From the NCBI GenBank assembly GCA_002162915.1, contig MABB01000063.1, forward strand, positions 1,112 to 7,782: a stretch of DNA of 6,671 bases. The letters are read 5' to 3'. The position numbers were made by a program, and so were the translations under genes. A model generated the notes under the pieces. It was not told the origin of the DNA and searched no databases. It saw only the letters and a list, made by a program, of their open reading frames with translations. The DNA is from Rhodospirillales bacterium 47_12_T64. Lineage in GTDB: Bacteria; Pseudomonadota; Alphaproteobacteria; Kiloniellales; Kiloniellaceae. Each line of letters starts with the position of its first letter. Position 1 is the first letter of the stretch. Shown one piece after another: positions 1-4,600 of this stretch.

Positions 1-579
1 TCCGCTAGAAGCAAGACCGAGTACAACATCGCCATCTTCTACCAGATCACCCGTAAGGGCCTGACCACGTTCGACGGCACCAACTGAAAATCCGGCAAGG
101 TCATAGTCATTATCACTATACATGCCCGGCATCTCGGCGGTTTCGCCACCGATCAAAGCACAGGATGAAAGGACACAACCTTCTGCGATACCGGCTATGA
201 TGTCACGACCAGCTTCTACACTGAGTTTGCCCGTGGCATAGTAGTCGAGGAAGAAAAGCGGCTCACCGCCCTGAACAACCAGATCGTTGACGCACATGGC
301 AACCAGATCAATACCGACGGTGTCATGTTTGTTAGCCTCTATCGCGACTTTCAGTTTTGTGCCGACACCGTCGTTACAGGCGATTAACAGCGGATCAGTG
401 AAACCTGCCGCTCTGGGATCAAAGAAAGCGCCAAAGCCACCAAGACCAGCCATGGTGCCTGAACGAGTCGTTGATTTTGCAAGCGGCTTAATAGCCTCTA
501 CCAATGCATTTCCTGCATCGATATCAACTCCAGCATCCTTGTAGCTCAAGGACTCAGGATTATTAGGGATGGTACTTAT
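1..579 (-). CDS. purM: Phosphoribosylformylglycinamidine cyclo-ligase (AIR synthetase), partial, 3' end outside window
   Basis: PurM converts formylglycinamidine ribonucleotide to aminoimidazole ribonucleotide using ATP, the fifth step of de novo purine synthesis in the cytoplasm. Reading the minus strand gives 193 uninterrupted codons, a little over half of the usual ~350. Family landmarks are clear: [12 protein letters not shown] near the N-terminus (from about residue 23), DGVGTK at 70-75, [18 protein letters not shown] at 96-113 and GGETAEMPG at 144-152. The start is odd. A perfect AGGAGG lies five bases before an ATA codon (577-579), giving (M)[16 protein letters not shown], which resembles a normal PurM N-terminus. 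No ATG, GTG or TTG lies between the upstream in-frame stop (604-606) and that ATA. The first conventional start is a TTG at 547-549, ten codons downstream, with only a weak GAG in front of it. Identity of the gene is secure; the start is not. purN commonly follows purM but would lie outside the window. Confidence 0.96.
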   Translation of the reverse strand, partial: MSTIPNNPESLSYKDAGVDIDAGNALVEAIKPLAKSTTRSGTMAGLGGFGAFFDPRAAGFTDPLLIACNDGVGTKLKVAIEANKHDTVGIDLVAMCVNDLVVQGGEPLFFLDYYATGKLSVEAGRDIIAGIAEGCVLSSCALIGGETAEMPGMYSDNDYDLAGFSVGAVERGQALTGDLVEDGDVVLGLASSG

Positions 580-584
580 GGTAT

Positions 585-590
585 CCTCCT
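585..590 (-). promoter_or_regulatory. Shine-Dalgarno sequence of purM
   Basis: The minus strand reads AGGAGG here, a perfect match to the anti-Shine-Dalgarno core, with five bases (ATACC) before the ATA codon at 577-579. It is 35 bases from the TTG at 547-549, too far to serve that codon directly. This site is the main reason for placing the purM start at the ATA. Confidence 0.8.
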
Positions 591-618
591 GTAACTTCGA
601 GTATTAATGTACTCAAGC

Positions 619-728
619 GTCTGAATCTGATAATAATCCCGGATCATTTCTAGCCGGTTAATACGCCATTGATCTTTATGGGCGGTCCTCATAAAGGTCA
701 CAGTTTGGGGTTATTATCAGGTTCAGAC
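619..728 (+). repeat. Long imperfect inverted repeat (22-base arms) with a nested hairpin, between purM and the DUF2066 gene
   Basis: The left arm 619-640 (GTCTGAATCTGATAATAATC plus CC) pairs with the right arm 707-728 over 22 positions. Twenty are Watson-Crick pairs and two (626/721 and 637/710) are T/G, which become G-U wobbles in plus-strand RNA but A-C mismatches in minus-strand RNA. The arms enclose 66 bases that contain a second hairpin at 670-700. The left arm begins about 40 bases upstream of the proposed purM start, so it probably overlaps or adjoins the purM promoter. The right arm ends 66 bases before the DUF2066 start. It could be a structured leader or small RNA, a regulatory palindrome, or a dispersed palindromic repeat. 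The pairing is directly visible; the function is not known. Confidence 0.75.
670..700 (+). other. Inner hairpin of the nested inverted repeat
   Basis: Bases 670-680 pair with 690-700 to give an 11-pair stem (TGATCTTTATG against CATAAAGGTCA) closing a nine-base loop GGCGGTCCT (681-689). The only imperfect pair is 673/697, a T/G that is a wobble only in plus-strand RNA. The loop bases GGCG (681-684) can alternatively pair with CGCC at 664-667, so two mutually exclusive folds are possible. No T-run follows the stem, so it does not look like an intrinsic terminator by itself. Confidence 0.6.
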
Positions 729-731
729 ACT

Positions 732-754
732 GCCTAACGCCTTTGGCGGCAGGC
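732..754 (+). other. Short GC-rich hairpin in the leader of the DUF2066 gene
   Basis: CGCC at 738-741 pairs with GGCG at 745-748 around a TTT loop. After a two-by-two mismatch, GCCT at 732-735 pairs with AGGC at 751-754. It lies immediately after the right arm of the larger inverted repeat and 40 bases before the DUF2066 ATG. TATAAC at 757-762 follows, so it is not a typical terminator. It may form part of a structured 5' leader. Confidence 0.35.
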
Positions 755-794
755 TCTATAACTTGGGAAGATACTTAATCCGGGATGGTTTGCA

Positions 795-2033
795 ATGCGG
801 TTTCGCCGCTTTTTCTATAGAACAGCAGTTCTTATTACCTTTTTTGCCCTGGCTGGGCAGTATTCTTTGGCACCTGCTCATGCTGAAAACCATGTGTATA
901 CGGTTAAGGATATATCCGTCGATGCCACAGCGGGATCCGCGACGGAAGCAAAAAATCTTGCCATAAGTCAAGGATATCAAAGGGCTTTTAAAGCATTGGT
1001 CAAGAGGATAGTCCCCCAAAAAGACCATGCGAAGGTTCCGCTTTTGAATGCGAAAGACGCTTTAAATTATGTTCTCGATATTTCGTTATCGTCCGAGCGT
1101 TCTTCCTCGGTTCGCTATATTGCAAAAATGACTGTGCGATTTAAAGAATCGCAGACTCGAAGTTATTTTCGAAATACGGGTGCGGCTTTAGCGGAATTAA
1201 TAAGCAAGCCAGTTCTCGTTTTACCGATAACTAGGGTGGAGGGGAAATCCTCTCTTTGGAGTGAATCAAATCAATGGCGCGCGGCCTGGGGGAATTTGAG
1301 AGCAACGAACGGTCTTGTCCCTCTTGTGATGCCACTTGGTGATTTAGAAGACATCAGTTCTGTTGATGCAAAGGGCGCTTTGGCTGGTGACGCTGGTCTA
1401 TGGAGTCTGGCATCCAAATACGGAAGTAACGATGTCTTCCTTTCAATTGCAGACATAGCAAGTGATAGGAATTCCGCAAAGTTAACTGCGGTTCGCACGG
1501 GTAAGTTTGGTGAAGGGCGCACCTATCATTTAAATATTTCCAAGACGGCAGAAGAATCGACGTTAAAAATGTTGGAAAGGGGGGCGAACTCTCTTAACGG
1601 GTCCTTACAGCAAGATTGGAAGCAAGCAAATTTGCTCCAATTCGGCGTAGAGCGATGGATTCTCGTTCAAGTTCCTATTGCTGGGTTACAGGATTGGGTA
1701 CTTATTAATCACCGCCTTCAGGACGTTCCTGCTATTAATCGGTTAATTACCCGCTCAATAAACCGCAATCAGGTGAACCTGGATGTTTATTTCTCGGGCG
1801 ATGAGCGTCAACTCTCTCTCGCGCTTGCGCAGAAAGATCTGGCGATGCTGTTGAACGAAAACAGTATCTGGGAATTGCGTTTATTGAACAGGCCTGCTGC
1901 TGCATCAAGTTTAACCTTGCCTGCGCAGAGTGAGGCACCGATTAATCCTCAGGATACTGTTGTGGATGAACTGACAGTTCCGACACAAGAAATCAATTTG
2001 GGTGGAAACAATGAGGATGTCGCTCCGGAATAA
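795..2033 (+). CDS. Exported DUF2066 domain-containing protein, function unknown
   Basis: This 412-residue protein has a Sec-type signal peptide: a basic start (MRFRRFFYR), a hydrophobic stretch at about 10-20 and an APAHA cleavage motif predicting processing after residue 30, so it should act in the periplasm or cell envelope. The mature part resembles DUF2066. A region at about 34-120 has the pattern of alanine-rich helices, a basic LVKRIVP segment and VRF-type strands. It is followed by PVLVLPI at 139-145 and LWSESNQWRAAW at 154-165, which I recognise as family landmarks. The last ~45 residues are rich in Pro, Asn and acidic residues and probably disordered. The ATG at 795 is the only conventional in-frame start after the stop at 759-761; GGGA at 782-785 is a modest ribosome-binding site. 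DUF2066 genes are known next to purM, perM-like and hda genes in other proteobacteria. No biochemical role is established, and none is assigned here. Confidence 0.88.
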   Translation: MRFRRFFYRTAVLITFFALAGQYSLAPAHAENHVYTVKDISVDATAGSATEAKNLAISQGYQRAFKALVKRIVPQKDHAKVPLLNAKDALNYVLDISLSSERSSSVRYIAKMTVRFKESQTRSYFRNTGAALAELISKPVLVLPITRVEGKSSLWSESNQWRAAWGNLRATNGLVPLVMPLGDLEDISSVDAKGALAGDAGLWSLASKYGSNDVFLSIADIASDRNSAKLTAVRTGKFGEGRTYHLNISKTAEESTLKMLERGANSLNGSLQQDWKQANLLQFGVERWILVQVPIAGLQDWVLINHRLQDVPAINRLITRSINRNQVNLDVYFSGDERQLSLALAQKDLAMLLNENSIWELRLLNRPAAASSLTLPAQSEAPINPQDTVVDELTVPTQEINLGGNNEDVAPE

Positions 2034-2082
2034 ACCTGAAATTTAGGTTCGATTGGGAGTTTGATATTTTTAGGGGGCAATA

Positions 2083-3180
2083 ATGACCGCAGAACGACAG
2101 ATACGCTTTTGGTTAATCGGATTGGTATTCTTTCTGGTATCCGTTTTTTTTCTTCGCTCGGTTCTTCTTCCCTTTGTTGCTGGAATGGCTATTGCTTATT
2201 TTCTGGATCCGGTTTGTGACAAGCTGGAGGCGATGGGACTGTCCAGAACCCTTGCCACAACACTGGTTACCATTGCGTTCATTTTGATTTTGGTTTTTGC
2301 CCTTGTCCTTCTCGTGCCGGCACTGGTCGGACAGGTCATCGACCTTATTGAAAGTTTGCCCAAGTTGATAGAATCTGTTCGTGGGCAGATAAATAAACTA
2401 TTGGCGATTATTGAAAACAGAGTGGATGGTGAAAACCTCATTAGTTTGAAAGAAGCGTTAGGGGATAGCCTGAAGGCAACAGCTAAATGGTTCACGGGTC
2501 TTGTCGGAGGCCTTGTGGATGGTGGTGTTGCCTTTGCAAATTTAATGTCTCTGCTTGTGATTACCCCAGTGGTAACTTTTTATCTCTTGCGAGATTGGGA
2601 TAAGATTGTTGCGCGCGTGGATAGTTGGCTGCCACGACCACAGCTGGAAACAATTCGTGTGTTAGCAAAACAGGTTGATGATACTCTTGCCGGGTTCATT
2701 CGAGGCCAGGGCACAGTTTGTCTGGTGTTGGGTGGATTTTATGCCATTGGTTTGAGTTTGGCAGGCCTGAAATTTGGTTTGGTTTTGGGAATGATTGCAG
2801 GCTTGCTCTCCTTTATTCCTTTTGTTGGCTCTGGTATTGGTCTGGTTCTTTCTGTTGGCCTCGCATTCTTTCAGTTTGATAGTTGGGGCCCAATCATGGG
2901 TGTCGCAGGGGTTTTCTTTGCCGGGCAGTTTCTTGAGGGAAATGTTCTCACACCAAAGCTTGTCGGTGAAAAAATTGGCCTTCATCCCGTCTGGGTTATT
3001 TTTGGACTTTTAGCCGGGGGAGCACTGTTTGGATTTGTTGGAATGCTGCTTGCTGTTCCGGTTGCCGCTGTAATTGGTGTCGGAGTTCGATTTGCACTGA
3101 GTGAGTATATGGACAGTCGGTATTATTATGGTATCAATCGTCCAATTGAATCCGAGGAAACGACTTCCGAAGATTCTTAA
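2083..3180 (+). CDS. AI-2E family transporter (PerM/TqsA-like inner membrane protein)
   Basis: A 365-residue polytopic membrane protein, a normal length for the AI-2E transporter family. Likely membrane segments are near 8-42, 58-82, 148-170, 207-227, 232-262, 267-288 and 300-338, with a long soluble, partly helical stretch at about 85-140. Family landmarks are FIPFVGSGIG (244-253) and the C-terminal EGNVLTPKLVGEKIGLHP (285-302) followed by LLAGGALFGFVGMLLAVPVA. The start is supported by AGGGGG at 2072-2077, five bases before the ATG. The family name comes from TqsA of E. coli, linked to autoinducer-2 export; other members act as ion antiporters or remain uncharacterised, so the substrate here cannot be inferred. 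It lies 49 bases after the DUF2066 gene and 51 before hda, on the same strand, consistent with one operon. A perM-like gene beside hda is a recurring arrangement in proteobacteria. Confidence 0.93.
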   Translation: MTAERQIRFWLIGLVFFLVSVFFLRSVLLPFVAGMAIAYFLDPVCDKLEAMGLSRTLATTLVTIAFILILVFALVLLVPALVGQVIDLIESLPKLIESVRGQINKLLAIIENRVDGENLISLKEALGDSLKATAKWFTGLVGGLVDGGVAFANLMSLLVITPVVTFYLLRDWDKIVARVDSWLPRPQLETIRVLAKQVDDTLAGFIRGQGTVCLVLGGFYAIGLSLAGLKFGLVLGMIAGLLSFIPFVGSGIGLVLSVGLAFFQFDSWGPIMGVAGVFFAGQFLEGNVLTPKLVGEKIGLHPVWVIFGLLAGGALFGFVGMLLAVPVAAVIGVGVRFALSEYMDSRYYYGINRPIESEETTSEDS

Positions 3181-3196
3181 ACTCTAAGACTTTGAA

Positions 3197-3215
3197 TTGA
3201 AGACAATTGCTTCAA
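3197..3215 (+). other. Small stem-loop in the hda leader
   Basis: TTGAAG at 3197-3202 pairs perfectly with CTTCAA at 3210-3215 around the loop ACAATTG. It lies between the upstream stop codon and the hda ATG at 3232. With six pairs and no T-run it is not a convincing terminator. It could affect hda translation or simply be chance. Confidence 0.25.
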
Positions 3216-3231
3216 CAGTGGCGTTTCAACA

Positions 3232-3924
3232 ATGGATAGTTCACAGCTACCTCTTGATCTTGGTCATCGCCCTGCGCTTGGCCGTGAAGATTTCCTTATT
3301 GCACCCTGTAATGAGGTGGCTGTTGCGTGGATTGATCGCTGGCCGGATTGGCCCGGACATGCCTTGGCGTTTTATGGCCCTTCCGGGTGTGGGAAAACGC
3401 ATCTTGCGCATGTTTGGCAAACTGAGAGTGCTGCAATCTCAATCTCAACCAAAGATTTATTAAACAGTGATCCAGATGAATTACTGCTGCAACAGAATAA
3501 CTGTATTTTAGATGATCTTGAACAGGATCTGGTGGCCTCGCCAGAATTACAACGCAAGCTCTTCCATCTATATAATTTTGTGAGAGAAGAAGGCGGTACA
3601 ATCCTCTTTACGGGACAAGAGGCACCGGCAAGGTGGGCGATTTCACTGCCTGATTTAGCATCTCGGCTATCGGCGATTCCCTCTTTTGAAATGGGATCTC
3701 CAGATGATTTCCTATTCGAAGCATTGTTGGTGAAACTGTTTTATGATCGCCAGTTAACGATTAGCAAAGAGGTCTTGCGTTTTCTTGTGCTCAGGCTGGA
3801 CCGATCATTTGAAGCCGCTCGGGAGATCGTGCGCAATCTGGATCAGGCTTCCCTTGCTTCCCAGCGTGAAATCACAATTCCTTTTGCGAAATCAGTGTTG
3901 GAGAAATCCCATTCTCTGGTTTAA
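3232..3924 (+). CDS. hdaA: DnaA regulatory inactivator, Hda/HdaA type (AAA+ ATPase)
   Basis: Hda binds the replication sliding clamp and stimulates ATP hydrolysis by DnaA, switching off initiation after replication has begun. The 230-residue protein has the expected plan. An N-terminal clamp-binding motif QLPLDL is at 5-10. Walker A GPSGCGKT is at 49-56 and a Walker B-like ILDDLE has acidic residues D94 and D95. A sensor 1 region ILFTGQEAPARW lies at 124-135, followed by DLASRL with the likely arginine finger R145, and a sensor 2 region RSFEAAREIVRNLD at about 191-204. There is no C-terminal DNA-binding domain IV, which separates it from DnaA itself. The intact Walker A lysine resembles alphaproteobacterial HdaA; E. 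coli Hda differs there. The ATG at 3232 is the only conventional in-frame start after the stop at 3193-3195, and it has no clear Shine-Dalgarno sequence. It is the last gene of the plus-strand cluster. Confidence 0.94.
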   Translation: MDSSQLPLDLGHRPALGREDFLIAPCNEVAVAWIDRWPDWPGHALAFYGPSGCGKTHLAHVWQTESAAISISTKDLLNSDPDELLLQQNNCILDDLEQDLVASPELQRKLFHLYNFVREEGGTILFTGQEAPARWAISLPDLASRLSAIPSFEMGSPDDFLFEALLVKLFYDRQLTISKEVLRFLVLRLDRSFEAAREIVRNLDQASLASQREITIPFAKSVLEKSHSLV

Positions 3925-3944
3925 CTTTGGGGGTTAAATGAGAG
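3914..3944. terminator. Candidate bidirectional stem-loop between convergent hda and sixA
   Basis: TTTAAC at 3920-3925 pairs with GTTAAA at 3933-3938 around the loop TTTGGGG. After a T/G wobble and one mismatch, CTCT at 3914-3917 pairs with AGAG at 3941-3944. The stem includes the hda stop codon and sits in the 33-base gap before the sixA stop, where a shared terminator would be expected. It is AT-rich and lacks a T-run, so the call rests mainly on position. Confidence 0.3.
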
Positions 3945-3957
3945 CCACAGGGATCGA

Positions 3958-4467
3958 CTATTCTCCGGGGTGGAGGATGTTCAGTAATTTTGTATTTTCT
4001 TTTGTAATATCAGACCAACTCGATGATTGGCTTTCCAGCGTTGCTAATCCTGCAGGTGGTAAGCCACGATATATGCGCTGTACAGCTGTTGGGTTAGATT
4101 TTGGGCCACTGATATCCAGTAAAAATTGGCTTAATCCTGGATTATGACCAATCAAGAGCAAGGTCTCAGTTGAGTTTGGTAGATGGTTTATGAATTTTAA
4201 AATTAATTGTGACGGGGCTAGATACAGCTTTGGTATTACATTGATTTTTACTTTTTTATCCAGACTTTCCTGAACAAACAGAGATGTTTCTCGGGCACGG
4301 ACGGCGGATGATGTCGTGATTTCTGACAACGACGGCACCGTTTTTATAATCTGTCCAAGCCACTGGGCTTCAGCTTGCCCCTTTTGTGTAAGCGGACGTT
4401 CAGTATCTTCTTGATTTGGCCGAGCTGCCTTTGTTGAAGCATGGCGTGCAATAAAAATGGTTTTCAT
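3958..4467 (-). CDS. sixA: SixA-type phosphohistidine phosphatase (histidine phosphatase superfamily)
   Basis: A 169-residue cytoplasmic protein close in length to E. coli SixA (161). It has the superfamily catalytic pattern. RHA at 8-10 holds the nucleophilic histidine H9 next to R8. SSAVRARET at 53-61 supplies the second active-site arginine, probably R57. LLIGHNPGLSQFL at 104-116 contains the second catalytic histidine H108. RPLTQKGQAEA at 24-34 is the typical SixA segment after the catalytic loop. SixA proteins remove phosphate from phosphohistidine, known for the histidine phosphotransfer domain of ArcB and for the nitrogen phosphotransferase system protein NPr in E. coli; the partner here is unknown. 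There is no signal peptide. The start is an ATG at 4465-4467 with no strong Shine-Dalgarno sequence. It is convergent with hda and divergent from ppk1. The family assignment is firm; the symbol is by similarity only. Confidence 0.87.
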   Translation of the reverse strand: MKTIFIARHASTKAARPNQEDTERPLTQKGQAEAQWLGQIIKTVPSLSEITTSSAVRARETSLFVQESLDKKVKINVIPKLYLAPSQLILKFINHLPNSTETLLLIGHNPGLSQFLLDISGPKSNPTAVQRIYRGLPPAGLATLESQSSSWSDITKENTKLLNILHPGE

Positions 4468-4600
4468 ATCAAATCACAACATTATTTGTATCTAGTGTTC
4501 TCAAGAGCATGCTTTATACTAAACTCATAGTGATCAAGCTTATCAATACTTTCATTATTTTTCTATATTACTCATAAAGTTCAATAACGCGGAGAAATTT
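4468..4600. promoter_or_regulatory. AT-rich divergent promoter region between sixA and ppk1
   Basis: This 133-base gap separates the two divergent start codons and must hold the promoters for both genes unless sixA or ppk1 is read from further away. It is distinctly AT-rich. TATACT at 4515-4520 is a reasonable -10 candidate for ppk1, but no good -35 sits at 16-18 bases upstream; TTGTAT at 4486-4491 is too far at 23. GGAG at 4591-4594, six bases before the ATG, is the ppk1 ribosome-binding site. I see no clear pho box or other operator. Confidence 0.4.

Noticed and set aside
287..544. Plus-strand open frame of 85 codons inside purM
   Set aside because: It lies antisense to strongly conserved purM codons and its translation has no recognisable domain. 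The minus-strand reading explains the sequence fully.
619..728. Insertion sequence or MITE explanation for the inverted repeat
   Set aside because: No flanking direct repeat (target-site duplication) is visible next to the arms at 619 and 728, and there is no transposase remnant. It cannot be excluded without a genome search, so it is kept as an alternative rather than a call.
756..1028. Minus-strand open frame overlapping the DUF2066 start
   Set aside because: It is antisense to the signal peptide and N-terminus of the DUF2066 gene, with no family resemblance and no convincing ribosome-binding site.
2033..2049. AACCT/AGGTT hairpin after the DUF2066 stop codon, considered as a terminator
   Set aside because: The stem has only five pairs with a seven-base loop, and the T-rich stretch begins more than ten bases later. 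A strong ribosome-binding site follows at once, which fits read-through in an operon better.
2662..2985. Minus-strand open frame of 107 codons within the AI-2E family gene
   Set aside because: Its Asn, Lys and Thr-rich composition is the antisense reading of a hydrophobic membrane protein. The plus strand carries clear family motifs.
3197..3463. Plus-strand open frame of 88 codons overlapping the start of hda
   Set aside because: It is an out-of-frame shadow of hda; only the hda frame contains the clamp-binding and Walker motifs.
3938..4147. Plus-strand open frame of 69 codons downstream of hda
   Set aside because: It is antisense to the C-terminal half of the SixA-like gene, including its conserved GHNPGL region, and has no recognisable domain.
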